Shown here: positions 18,650-26,635 of the stretch, one piece after another
Layout of the letters: the number at the start of each line of letters is the position of its first letter
How positions within the stretch are numbered: position 1 is the stretch's first letter
DNA from: Agrobacterium rubi TR3 = NBRC 13261
GTDB taxonomy: Bacteria > Pseudomonadota > Alphaproteobacteria > Rhizobiales > Rhizobiaceae
Direction: 5' to 3'
Assembly: GCF_000739935.1 (NCBI RefSeq)
Contig: NZ_BBJU01000027.1
Span: 1 to 64,000, forward strand
DNA: 64,000 nt
The notes under the pieces: generated by a model
What the model was told of the DNA's origin: nothing
Databases searched by the model: none
The model's input: only the letters and a program-made list of their open reading frames with translations
Position numbers and translations under genes: made by a program

Positions 18650-18776
18650 GTGTACTAAGGAGTTTGACCTGCGCGCGACCGGCCATTGATGCATGTCGAA
18701 TGATTGTGGGCTGATGTTGGCTCCAGGGTCGCAAGAATAAGATCAATCTTTAGGTGATGAACAGGATTTTGAAGCC

Positions 18777-19028
18777 ATGAGCGATATGCCGGATCGTACG
18801 AAGTTTACACCCCATATGCTTCTCGGAGATGCAGAAGTCTGGAAGAAGCTAATAGCGCTCGCCGCCATGATCGACATTGAGCCTGGCTCCGGTGCGTTAA
18901 TCGTGCGCAACGGCAAGTCCGTCCTGACTCTGCGGCCAGATGGGCATGTCAGCGTGCGCGGAGTCCGCATCTCGCAGACCGCCGAACGCGATATCGCGCT
19001 TGATGCCGCGACGATCAATCTCAACTGA
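18777..19028 (+). CDS. Small beta-helix-like type VI accessory protein
   Basis: The 83-residue protein ends in short alternating strands (GALIVRNGKSVLTLRPDG, then VRGVRISQ and LDAATINLN) that resemble the tip repeats of VgrG needles. The start MSDMPDRTKF is at 18777. It lies between the first effector module and the DUF2169 gene, 128 bases after the immunity gene stop. I infer a role in capping or adapting the spike for the second effector. A stand-alone remnant of an older VgrG tip is the alternative. Confidence 0.5.
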   Translation: MSDMPDRTKFTPHMLLGDAEVWKKLIALAAMIDIEPGSGALIVRNGKSVLTLRPDGHVSVRGVRISQTAERDIALDAATINLN

Positions 19029-19040
19029 CGAGGCGCGGTG

Positions 19041-20057
19041 ATGTGGGAGGTCGACAATCGCAGCCCGTTCGCCGCGCTGGGTTATTTCGTACGTGATCAC
19101 GCCGGGTTGGAGCACTGGGTATTGTCTATACGAGCGCGGTTTTCAATCCTACAGGATGGCTTTAGTCGGCTTTCGGACGATCAGGGTGAGATCCGCATAC
19201 GGCCCGATTATGCGGCTGACCTGCCTGAAGAAATGCTGAGCGAGGCGGATTTCTTCCCCTTTCGTCCGAAAACCGATTTCATTCTTACCGGCGATGTCGT
19301 CGCCCCGGAAGGGCGTTCCGTCAACAAGGTCGAATTTGGTTTCGAACTAGGCAGTCATTCCAAGAGCGCAGTGGCTTTCGGCTCGCGGCTATTGCGCGTA
19401 AGGAACGGCGCGCTGCGGCTTGAGGGTTATGAGCCATTCCAACGCTGCCGTCTCAGCTGGCGCAACAGCCTCGGCGGATCCGATTTTGCCGAAATGGAAA
19501 CCCGCGTGCATCCGGCCAATCCGATCGGTTTTGGATGGACGGCGAAATGGGGTCAGCTTACCGCTGATACAGATGTGAAGCTCCCCCTTATCGAAAGTAT
19601 GCAGGCGCCGATCGGCGCAGGAACGCTGCCCGACCCCTGTGGCTTCGGTGTTGTCCAGCCCGGATGGGCCGGCCGCGCCCGCTATGCAGGAACCTATGAC
19701 GAGGATTGGCGCAAATACGAGGCACCCCTTCTGCCTGCAGATTTCTCACCCCAATTTTTTCAAGCCGCGCCGGAGGGGCAAGTTATCGACATCAAGGGCG
19801 GAGAACCGATCCGCGTTGTAGGCCTGCATGAGACGGGGGACTATCGCTTTCGGCTGCCGCAGCTCGTCTTTGACACCGCAACCTGGATCGGCCGACAGAA
19901 GATCGAGGCCCGGCCTCGCCTGATCTCAGTTACAGTCAACGGTACGGAAAAAACCATCGAAATGCTTTGGAATGCAGCGATTGCCTGCCCAGAGGGAGAT
20001 ATGGCCGTGGCTCGCAGCCGCGTGCAGATTAAGCAGATGGCAGGTGTGGTATCATGA
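19041..20057 (+). CDS. DUF2169 type VI effector adaptor/chaperone
   Basis: The 338-residue protein starts MWEVDNRSPFAALGYFVRD, the typical opening of DUF2169 proteins. It continues with the family's DFFPFRPKTDFILTGDV block. In Agrobacterium, DUF2169 proteins encoded beside vgrG and PAAR-type effectors act as adaptors that load the effector on its spike. This one sits in the same place, upstream of a thiolase-like gene and the PAAR-nuclease. Its stop overlaps the next start (ATGA), which supports coordinated production. Confidence 0.85.
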   Translation: MWEVDNRSPFAALGYFVRDHAGLEHWVLSIRARFSILQDGFSRLSDDQGEIRIRPDYAADLPEEMLSEADFFPFRPKTDFILTGDVVAPEGRSVNKVEFGFELGSHSKSAVAFGSRLLRVRNGALRLEGYEPFQRCRLSWRNSLGGSDFAEMETRVHPANPIGFGWTAKWGQLTADTDVKLPLIESMQAPIGAGTLPDPCGFGVVQPGWAGRARYAGTYDEDWRKYEAPLLPADFSPQFFQAAPEGQVIDIKGGEPIRVVGLHETGDYRFRLPQLVFDTATWIGRQKIEARPRLISVTVNGTEKTIEMLWNAAIACPEGDMAVARSRVQIKQMAGVVS

Positions 20058-21100
20058 ACGCATTAGCCGGTATCGTGGGCGTTGGAATTTCCTGTCCCTT
20101 AGGGCAGGGATCGGATGCAGTACGTCGCGCATACGTGGAAAGAGTTCGCAATTTCGTGCGTTCTTCACAGGGCCCGATCGGCTTTGACGGGCAGGCCATA
20201 ACGCTTTCATGCGTCATGCCCTTCGAGGAGGTCCGCGACTATGACCTTCGTATCCGGAATCTGTTTGCCGCTGCCTTCGACGATCTTGCCGCCCAAGTGG
20301 AGATCGATGCGCCGGTTGCCCTGAGACTGGTCGTGCCGGCTTGGCTCGGCCGCCATGACATTGGCGCCGGGCTGCAGACGTGGGTCAAAAACACTTACTC
20401 CAAGTGGTTCAGCTCCGTTTCTCTTCTGAGCGGCGGAGATACAATCGCGCTCTACGAGGTTGCGAAAGCTTTGAAAGAGCTTCGAGATGAGAATGGCGGC
20501 GGCCTGATCGTGGGCGCTCTCGACAGTTTCATGGATGCCGAATTGCTAGACATGTTGGCGGTCAATGGGCGCCTTTTCAGCCGCGGCAATCCGCATGGTT
20601 TGATCCCAGCAGAAGCCGCAGTGCTTGTAATGTTGGAATTGCCTGGTGAGCTTCGCCAAGCTTTACCGGTTCTCGGAACGATGCGGTCGGTTTTCACCGG
20701 GTTCGAACGGGAGAATCTTTTGGCGCCGGACGGTGTTATCGGCCGTGGCCTCGCCAAGCCCTTGCGGCAGGCATTCGAAACCTTTTCACCTGCCCGCTTC
20801 CTTGTCGATCTCAATGGTGAGCGCTGGCGTTCTGAAGATCTCGGATTTGCCCTTTCTGGCGCGCGGGTTCCTGACAAACTTTTGGCGGATTTTGAAACGC
20901 CGATCGCCTTTACAGGGGATTGTGGGGCGGCTAATAGTCTTATCATGGCTACTGTGGCAATTGACGGCGGGCAGTCTGGTCCGCCGGATCAGGCGGAGGA
21001 CCAGACTGCCGGTGTTTCGATCCTGTCAATCGCCTTACCACAGGGGCCGCGCTGTGTTGCAGTGTTCCAATCTCTAAATAAGCATGGAATGGATTCATGA
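20054..21100 (+). CDS. Thiolase/ketosynthase-fold protein of a type VI island
   Basis: The 348-residue protein resembles a reduced beta-ketoacyl synthase (thiolase) fold. It opens with an IVGVGISCPLGQG strand, then has the helix-rich GGLIVGALDSFMD and a glycine-rich EDQTAGVSILSIALPQGP near the end. The catalytic Cys and the two His of true ketosynthases are not evident, so it is probably non-enzymatic. Genes of this kind lie between DUF2169 and PAAR-effector genes in other proteobacterial type VI clusters. A scaffold or effector-maturation role is inferred. It overlaps both neighbours by four bases. Confidence 0.6.
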   Translation: MNALAGIVGVGISCPLGQGSDAVRRAYVERVRNFVRSSQGPIGFDGQAITLSCVMPFEEVRDYDLRIRNLFAAAFDDLAAQVEIDAPVALRLVVPAWLGRHDIGAGLQTWVKNTYSKWFSSVSLLSGGDTIALYEVAKALKELRDENGGGLIVGALDSFMDAELLDMLAVNGRLFSRGNPHGLIPAEAAVLVMLELPGELRQALPVLGTMRSVFTGFERENLLAPDGVIGRGLAKPLRQAFETFSPARFLVDLNGERWRSEDLGFALSGARVPDKLLADFETPIAFTGDCGAANSLIMATVAIDGGQSGPPDQAEDQTAGVSILSIALPQGPRCVAVFQSLNKHGMDS

Positions 21101-22104
21101 GGGAAACCGTTTCCATCAATGGGCTGACACTCTGCCACAAGCATTCCGATGGCTGGGTACGGTCAACCCTACCGGATGTCTGCAAAAGTCCAGAAAAGCC
21201 CATCCCTTATGCCAACACTGCTTATGCACGCGACCTGGCGAAAGGCACGTTCTCGGTCTTTTCGCATGGTGGTGCCATGTGCGGCGTAAAAGGATCGGAG
21301 TTCTACCGCTCTTTTGGGGATGAGCCTGGGGTCGGTGGCGGTGTGACGTCCGGCGTTAATCAGCATCGTGCGACCTTCCTTTCTTGGTCTTCGAACGTCT
21401 TTATGGAAGGGCGGAATGTAACGCGGCTAACGGATCGGATGCTGCTCAACAAGGGTAATACGATTTCGGCAGGCGGCTACTTCACCGGACCGGTCCGTGA
21501 TGAGAAGAACCGTGAACTACTGGACGAAATCTGCAAGGCTGCCTGTGCCTGCCAAGCCGCCGGCACCATGAGCGGTCGCTGCGTGGCGGAGAAGATGACC
21601 GAATGGTCCAAGAAGAACAATCGCAATATAGAACCCGAAGTTGCATTTGACCTGAATGACGGGCAATGGACGATTCGCCGCAGGCCTGACGGTTCGATCA
21701 TGCACGGCGGTGGAAAAAGGCCCATCGACTTCATCGATCTCGATAACATGACAGGGACCGAATACAAGGGACCTGGCGACCGAATGCGCGGCAAGCAGAG
21801 CGACTATATCGACGAGATCACCGAACAGCATGACATGACGCGCGAGGACGTGAATTTCAAAAACGATTGCGATTGCTCAGGCGGAGGTAGCGCTCCGGCG
21901 CCGGTTACAGCACCAGTGGCGAAACCTGTCAAGGAGTCAGCGGAGCTCTTGAATGATCCAGTCCAGTGGGCCAAGGAAAATCCGTGGAAGGCAACAGGGC
22001 TAGCCGTTGGCGGGGTCGCAACCGGCGGTCTCCTGATTTACGGCGGTGCAGCTGCGGCCGCGATTCTTGGAGGGCTGACTTTGACGGCGGCCACGGCAGG
22101 TTGA
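21097..22104 (+). CDS. PAAR-like (DUF4150) nuclease effector
   Basis: This is a 335-residue candidate antibacterial toxin. Residues 1-130 form a DUF4150/PAAR-like tip with CHKHSDGW and NVTRLTDRM, expected to cap the VgrG spike. Residues 175-235 resemble a PD-(D/E)XK nuclease: E181 in NIEPEVAF, D211/D214 in RPIDFIDL, then E222-Y-K224 in TEYKGPGD, with a GKQSDYIDEI helix behind. The C-terminal 38 residues are hydrophobic with GxxxG spacing (KATGLAVGGVATGGLLIYGG). This resembles the glycine zipper described in Agrobacterium Tde DNases, but it is at the other end of the protein. The cognate immunity gene should be the next one, eight bases downstream. The nuclease call is by motif only. Confidence 0.72.
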   Translation: MRETVSINGLTLCHKHSDGWVRSTLPDVCKSPEKPIPYANTAYARDLAKGTFSVFSHGGAMCGVKGSEFYRSFGDEPGVGGGVTSGVNQHRATFLSWSSNVFMEGRNVTRLTDRMLLNKGNTISAGGYFTGPVRDEKNRELLDEICKAACACQAAGTMSGRCVAEKMTEWSKKNNRNIEPEVAFDLNDGQWTIRRRPDGSIMHGGGKRPIDFIDLDNMTGTEYKGPGDRMRGKQSDYIDEITEQHDMTREDVNFKNDCDCSGGGSAPAPVTAPVAKPVKESAELLNDPVQWAKENPWKATGLAVGGVATGGLLIYGGAAAAAILGGLTLTAATAG

Positions 22105-22111
22105 GGGCAAT

Positions 22112-23101
22112 ATGACGCAAGACACAGACAAGCTATTGACCGAGGCCAGCGACTGGAGCATTCTCGATAGGATCGCAGTGGAATCCACACGCGGCGTGCC
22201 CTTGCTTCGTTTCGGACATTATATCGATTTTGCCCTCCAGAAAGCGACGAGCCTCGAAACGCGAGAAAGGATGGCAGAGGTCCTGATAGACTATAAGCGG
22301 ATCTTTGAAGCTCAGGTGACCCACTATCTTCCCCATAACGGTCGAAAGCTCCACTCCCTCAAGGGTTTCGACTACGATGCCTATGTGATGGAACGTGCTC
22401 ACACGCCCGATAATGTGAAGGAAGATGAAAGCTTCGAAGCGGCGTTATTCGGCTATCCGAATTCTCGCGACGTGGATGATCCGACGATCTATTACGCGGA
22501 AGCCGTCGGCAACACGGAAATGCGGGAATTTTCCCGTATCGCTATCTATCTACCGGCCAGTTGGCCGGAAACGGTCGGATATGATGAATACAGGTCGCTC
22601 GTTCAGCAGTGGTGCGAAATGCTCAAGCCGGCCTATGGCACCGCGGGACTTTCGATTCTGTTCAACGAAGGTAGGCAGGGCCTGGCGGATCGGCTGCTCG
22701 CCTTTCCAATCGCGCGGCGATTTCCGGGCTTGGACGTACCCGAACAATCCCGCTGGTATGTACGAATGAACCGGTCGCGAAAGAGGGCTATCAGGACCAT
22801 CAACTGGCTGACGTTTATTGACGACGGTTTCGTCTCTGAACTGGGTGGAACGGAGAAGCTAGCGGGACGTCTCGGAGACGGGTGTCCGATCTTTCCTTAT
22901 CATGGAGGTCTCGTCATCCAGGCTGGAAAACGGCCCGAAATTGGCGATATTAACCGTGGCCTCATTCCGCAATCCTATAAGTCGGTCTCCGACGTTTTGA
23001 AACCGATCCGGTTTGACGATCATCAGCGACCGCTCATCGATGCTCCCCAGCCCCTTGATTCCTTGGAAGAAACGCTACGATGGGTCAAGAGGTTTGATTA
23101 A
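22112..23101 (+). CDS. DUF3396-type type VI immunity protein
   Basis: The 329-residue protein resembles the DUF3396 'type VI immunity' family. Family-like landmarks are the RVPLLRFGHYIDF-like start (here GVPLLRFGHYIDF), YLPASWPE, and a C-terminal EQSRWYVRMNRSRKRAIRTI. It has no signal peptide, which fits protection of cytoplasmic DNA from the upstream nuclease. The stop lies just before the left end of an IS6-type element, so anything that followed it in the original island may be lost. Confidence 0.75.
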   Translation: MTQDTDKLLTEASDWSILDRIAVESTRGVPLLRFGHYIDFALQKATSLETRERMAEVLIDYKRIFEAQVTHYLPHNGRKLHSLKGFDYDAYVMERAHTPDNVKEDESFEAALFGYPNSRDVDDPTIYYAEAVGNTEMREFSRIAIYLPASWPETVGYDEYRSLVQQWCEMLKPAYGTAGLSILFNEGRQGLADRLLAFPIARRFPGLDVPEQSRWYVRMNRSRKRAIRTINWLTFIDDGFVSELGGTEKLAGRLGDGCPIFPYHGGLVIQAGKRPEIGDINRGLIPQSYKSVSDVLKPIRFDDHQRPLIDAPQPLDSLEETLRWVKRFD

Positions 23102-23105
23102 AACT

Positions 23106-23996
23106 GGGCTTGTCGCAAATTTTCGGGCTTAATCGTATGTTGACCATAGGCATGGAATTTGCCGCTCCGAAAGTTGCGGAGCGAGCCCATGATTCTGAAT
23201 GCTATTGCCGAGAAGCTGAAGCGCCAATCAAAGGATGACTTCAAAGGCAGGCATTTCGAGGCCTGGTTGATTGTACAGGCGGTTGCCTGGTACTTGCGCT
23301 ACCCGCTCAGCTATCGTGACTTGGAAGAGATGTTTCGCGAGCGGGGCTTTGAGGTCGATCATAGCACGGTCAACCGCTGGGTATTGGCTTATGCGCCGAT
23401 GATCGAAAAACGGCTGCGGCAGTTTCGGCGACCCCATTGCGGCTCGGTCCGGATCGATGAGACCTACGTCAAGATCCGCGGCAAATGGCGCTACCTGTAC
23501 CGAGCCATCGACAAGCATGGCAATCCGGTGGATTTCCTGCTGACTGCTAAGCGCGATCTCGACGCGGCCAAGCGGTTCTTCCGCAAGATGCTCAAAGACG
23601 AACCCTTGTTCTCGCCGAACAGGATCGGGACAGACGGGGCCAACACCTTCCCGTCAACGATCAAAACGTCAGTTGATGATGGGCTTCTCCATCCCGATCC
23701 CGTGCATTATGTCACTAAGCATCTCCAGCAAGGCATTGAAAGTGACCATTTCCGGGTAAAGAAGAACATGCCAAAGATCGGTGGCTTCCAATCCTTCAAC
23801 ACGGCGCGGCGAACCATCGCGGGTTTCGAGGCGATGCTGTGGTTGAGGAAAGGCTTTGGCTTTTCCGGAGGATGGACCATCAACGATCAGAACGATTTGC
23901 TTGCGCGCCTCTTCGGACTGCAAAAGATTAACAAAGCATGAAAATGAGGATGCTCAGGGGATAATCGCGCGCTCCGAAAATGTTTGCGACAGGCCC
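23106..23996 (+). mobile_element. IS6-family insertion sequence
   Basis: An 891-base element holds one transposase gene. The ends match as inverted repeats: GGGCTTGTCGCAAA at 23106-23119 and TTTGCGACAGGCCC at 23983-23996 (13 of 14 paired), and TTTTCGG follows inside both ends. IS6 elements usually leave 8-bp target duplications. The flanks here (TTAAAACT on the left, TTATCGTG on the right) do not match, so a deletion, cointegrate resolution or recombination has probably occurred at one end. Confidence 0.85.
23189..23941 (+). CDS. IS6-family DDE transposase
   Basis: The protein of about 250 residues contains the IS6 layout. A short zinc-ribbon-free N terminus with a helix-turn-helix (DLEEMFRERGFEVDHSTVNRW) is followed by the catalytic triad. 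The first Asp is in RIDETYVKI, the second in TDGAN, and the Glu in QGIESDHFRVKK. It catalyses replicative transposition that forms cointegrates. I chose ATG 23189 because GGAG lies seven bases upstream; a TTG at 23159 would add ten residues. The gene appears intact. Confidence 0.9.
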   Translation: MILNAIAEKLKRQSKDDFKGRHFEAWLIVQAVAWYLRYPLSYRDLEEMFRERGFEVDHSTVNRWVLAYAPMIEKRLRQFRRPHCGSVRIDETYVKIRGKWRYLYRAIDKHGNPVDFLLTAKRDLDAAKRFFRKMLKDEPLFSPNRIGTDGANTFPSTIKTSVDDGLLHPDPVHYVTKHLQQGIESDHFRVKKNMPKIGGFQSFNTARRTIAGFEAMLWLRKGFGFSGGWTINDQNDLLARLFGLQKINKA

Positions 23997-24015
23997 TTAT
24001 CGTGCGTATCGGCAT
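23997..24015 (+). repeat. 19-bp direct repeat, copy 1
   Basis: The sequence TTATCGTGCGTATCGGCAT starts at the first base outside the right end of the IS6 element. A second copy with two mismatches (TTATCATGCGTATTGGCAT) lies at 25768-25786 in the same orientation. CCGATT occurs a few bases downstream of both. They bracket the small paralogous genes and the resolvase relic and may be ends or resolution sites of a decayed transposon. Confidence 0.45.
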
Positions 24016-24094
24016 AGGGATCCCTGCCGATTCACACGCACCGGGGGCACTTGGCAATTACGCTTCAGAGCAAGTCTCTAAGAGGTCAGCGTGA

Positions 24095-24292
24095 TCACAG
24101 ACGAATGATCGTTGTTAGACCAAGACGTTTCATCTCGGCTTCCGCGAATTGGATCGCGGGGGCTTCACTCTCGTATGGTGTGGTGGTTGCAGTGCCGTCT
24201 TCAATGACGCGCACCGTCCAGAGTTCATTCGAAAAGAACAATTCCACTGAATTACCGATGACGTTCTCGATGCGGTCGAACAGGTCAGTCAT
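24095..24292 (-). CDS. Small hypothetical protein, paralogue A
   Basis: This 65-residue protein starts MTDLFDRIENVIGNSVELFF at 24292 after AGGA. It is clearly related to the 66-residue protein at 24944-25144. Shared positions include LFxRI near the start, WxVRVxExG in the middle, and SExxAxxFAExExxR towards the end. Function is unknown. The fold looks like a short strand-strand-helix unit. Two copies in the same direction flanking a third small gene suggest duplication. Confidence 0.5.
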   Translation of the reverse strand: MTDLFDRIENVIGNSVELFFSNELWTVRVIEDGTATTTPYESEAPAIQFAEAEMKRLGLTTIIRL

Positions 24293-24487
24293 TTTTCCTA
24301 TCTACTTTAAGGTAGCGCGGTATTCTAGTACGACTTGATGTGTGTACGCAACCGGACAATACTGACCGCTTCGCTCACCCAATTTGGATTTGGAACGTAA
24401 CATTAGGCCTTTGTGTTTTAGGGGTCGGCAAGGAACCCTCTCCATTCACCTGTTAGGGGCACCTAGACTGTTATTTGTGAAAGCGTG

Positions 24488-24757
24488 ATGACCAAATATT
24501 TCTTCCACGTCGTGTACGAAAACGTCACCGTCCTTGACGCAGACGGAAGCCATTTTTCAACCAAATATCGGGCCATAACGGAGGCGGAGTTGAACCTTCT
24601 AACATATGCGCTTGAAGCAAAGGTGCGAGGGAAAGCCGTTCCGCAGCAAGTGGCGATCATACAAGATGGTACCCCTCGAAAGTTTATCGCACTTAAGACA
24701 ACCGGCGAAAACGAAGGAGAACCAAACACTCCTTCACCCTTTCTTGCAATTACTTGA
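24488..24757 (+). CDS. Small DUF6894-like protein
   Basis: This 89-residue protein starts MTKYFFHVVYENVTVLDADG, which resembles the rhizobial DUF6894 family ('xxYFFHVxxG...DxEG'). It lies between the two paralogous minus-strand genes and is divergent from paralogue A. DUF6894 members are common and of unknown function. No strong ribosome-binding site is visible, so translation may be weak. I am fairly confident it is a real gene because of the family pattern. Confidence 0.5.
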   Translation: MTKYFFHVVYENVTVLDADGSHFSTKYRAITEAELNLLTYALEAKVRGKAVPQQVAIIQDGTPRKFIALKTTGENEGEPNTPSPFLAIT

Positions 24758-24943
24758 TGGCGCTGGTTAATCCCTGATCGAAATATGGCGGTTTCGGCCT
24801 CGAATAACTATCATTCCGAGGGAATAGGATATTATGGCGACTAACCAGCAATCACCTGATGCAGCATTCGAACCAAAACAGCAACTAATAATAGTGATAT
24901 AGAAAAATGCTATTTCCGCTAGAACGATTAGTGAAGGCAGCAA

Positions 24944-25144
24944 CTAGGTGGCTCTACCCGGCGTTAACTGGTCCATCCTTGCTTGTTCGATTTCCGCGAA
25001 CTCTTTGGCTTCATCCTCCGAATGGAATATCGCTGTTAGTAGAAGTCCCTGCTCGAAAACGCGAACAACCCATACATCCTGTTCAAACGACATACAGACC
25101 TCATCACCTAGAGCGCCGTCGATACGTCGAAAAAGATTTTCCAT
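24944..25144 (-). CDS. Small hypothetical protein, paralogue B
   Basis: The 66-residue protein begins MENLFRRIDGALGDEVCMSF and shares spacing and key residues with the protein at 24095-24292 (WVVRVFEQG against WTVRVIEDG; HSEDEAKEFAE against ESEAPAIQFAE). Its ribosome-binding site is poor. The repeated pattern of two such genes around a DUF6894-like gene argues that this is a gene and not chance. Confidence 0.45.
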   Translation of the reverse strand: MENLFRRIDGALGDEVCMSFEQDVWVVRVFEQGLLLTAIFHSEDEAKEFAEIEQARMDQLTPGRAT

Positions 25145-25324
25145 AGATCAATGTACACTTATGATAGCGTAGAACCATCAATACAATCGTGTACGCTGCC
25201 GTACTGACTATCATATATTCATTCTCGCGGATTACCATTGTGGTCCTTGACGAGCCCAACCAGAAGTTCAATTTCGTGTTGGGAAAAAGAGTAAAAACAT
25301 GAAAGAGGACACTGAACGGCGCGA

Positions 25325-25633
25325 AGGGCCTTTGCCCGAGGCCGAGTCCTCGTAGATGTCGTTCGCCTCAACATCCGCATTAGCCAGTGCATCGCGCTGA
25401 AAGTTATGGACCTGACTGCCATCGGCCTTCGACACCCGCGCGTTGTCTGTCTTTGATGAACTTGAGTTCCATGTCCGCGACCATCCGTCCCATGCTGCCC
25501 GCCGTCGTTACTTCGAATTCGAGGGCGCGCATTGACATGCCTTTCGTCAAGCTCATGAACAAGATTGAGAAACGTCACGGGTGGAGTGGCCAAGCTGATA
25601 CAGCTGCAGCATCACCAGCTCATCGTCCGCATG
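25325..25633 (-). pseudogene. Broken serine resolvase fragments
   Basis: Pieces of a Tn3-type serine recombinase are readable on the minus strand in different frames. From 25633 downwards come VMLQLYQLGHSTRDV, then after a frameshift LNLVHELDERHVN, then after another frameshift LEFEVTTAGSMGRMVADM and FIKDRQRAGVE. These match the middle of resolvases. They are followed by RVSKADGSQ and QRDALANADVEANDIYED, which is the N terminus of such proteins, so the pieces are out of order or come from two genes. The gene cannot make an active recombinase. Confidence 0.6.
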
Positions 25634-25767
25634 CAGAAAACTGCATGAAGGTTTCTAGCTCGGATAGCCCCTTCGGGGTTGCTCGGAAATCTCACCGCCG
25701 GCGACGTGCTGGTCATCTGTGATTAAGCGTAAAGAAATGACCACGTTAACGTGAGAAATAATGGGCG

Positions 25768-25786
25768 TTATCATGCGTATTGGCAT
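25768..25786 (+). repeat. 19-bp direct repeat, copy 2
   Basis: TTATCATGCGTATTGGCAT matches 17 of 19 bases of the copy at 23997-24015, in the same orientation. It lies about 135 bases beyond the resolvase relic, consistent with a resolution site or a transposon end. Confidence 0.45.
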
Positions 25787-25913
25787 CCTTACCCACCGCC
25801 GATTTATAATGGCATCCATTACGCATGTGTAAGCCTAGCCTAGTCGTGTTAGGCTTTAGCTAAATGATTCATCCTGTCTGTCTTCAGTCTCTGTGTTCTG
25901 GCGCCACGGAAGA

Positions 25914-25929
25914 GTTGCCAGCCGGAAAC
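25914..25929 (-). promoter_or_regulatory. parS site, displaced copy
   Basis: Read on the minus strand the 16 bases are GTTTCCGGCTGGCAAC, which fits the repABC centromere consensus GTTNNCNGCNGNNAAC and is identical to the copy at 29320-29335. RepB should bind it and spread or bridge from it during partition. It lies more than 1 kb beyond the end of repC, outside the cassette. Confidence 0.75.
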
Positions 25930-26329
25930 TTTTTAGATATTTCCCAGAGCGGTTTTCAAGTCGATGACCGACTTGCTTTTGGTTGCATGTGGTCCGCGCT
26001 GTCTCAGCATGGAGACCGGCCTCTCATTGATCAACCGCTCTAGAATAGAGGCTTGCAATTCTAGACATTGGGCTCAACTCTAAGAAAAGTAGGTATTACC
26101 CATGATGGGTGGGCATGATCGCTCTTAAGGCGTGGTTGTGTAGCCGAAAGGCTTGCAGGACAAAGAAACGTTCAGCCATTCTGCTCCGGCCCGCACTGTT
26201 CCACAAGGGAGGATTTCTAAATATCTGAGAATAATAATTTATTCGTTATTGCGTTGAGCCAGCCTGGTTGAAACCGACCAAGAGAGAAAGAGCAGCCTGT
26301 AGCTTAACTCAGCACACTCAATCACAAAC

Positions 26330-26635
26330 TTAATTCGACAATGCTCGCAACACCGCCTCGGGCTCTTTTTCCATCACACGCAGAAGCGTCCGAGCGGCAC
26401 CAGATGGCTGACGAGCCCCTTGCTCCCACTTTTTGTACCCAGAAGCGCTTGTCCCAAGAAAAGCAGCCATTTCATCTTGTGTCAGATGTAGCTTTTGGCG
26501 GATTGCCTTTGCGTCTACAGTTTCCAGATCAACGGCAGTGACCCGCATTCCCGCAGGGTCCCTGCCCTGCGCATGACCCAGAACTTCGGTCATAGCCTGA
26601 ATCAAATCCTCGCCGAATTTTGTCGTCTCGCTCAT
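26330..26635 (-). CDS. HigA-like helix-turn-helix antitoxin
   Basis: This 101-residue protein has an XRE-type helix-turn-helix in its C-terminal half: IRQKLHLTQDEMAAFLG, then ASGYKKWEQGARQPSG. This fits the antitoxin of a HigBA/RelE-type pair. The start at 26635 overlaps the stop of the toxin reading frame (ATGA). The toxin gene is frameshifted, so this antitoxin now appears to stand alone. It could still repress the promoter upstream or protect against related toxins. Confidence 0.8.
   Translation of the reverse strand: MSETTKFGEDLIQAMTEVLGHAQGRDPAGMRVTAVDLETVDAKAIRQKLHLTQDEMAAFLGTSASGYKKWEQGARQPSGAARTLLRVMEKEPEAVLRALSN

Larger units (their letters stand above)
25634..26329. other. Gene-poor stretch between resolvase relic and antitoxin
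   Basis: No supported complete gene is seen here. The stretch contains the second copy of a 19-bp repeat (25768-25786), a parS-like site (25914-25929) and a minus-strand reading frame of 41 codons at 25933-26058. That frame starts with TTG; the peptide ends KSKSVIDLKTALGNI and looks like the tail of a decayed gene. A short A/T-rich stretch lies near 26220-26260. The region reads as plasmid maintenance debris. Confidence 0.4.

Noticed and set aside
23098..24004. Eight-base target duplication around the IS6 element
   Set aside because: The flanking octamers TTAAAACT and TTATCGTG do not match.
25219..25593. Intact 124-residue minus-strand gene
   Set aside because: The frame strings together pieces of a frameshifted resolvase in wrong frames and is not a protein in its own right.
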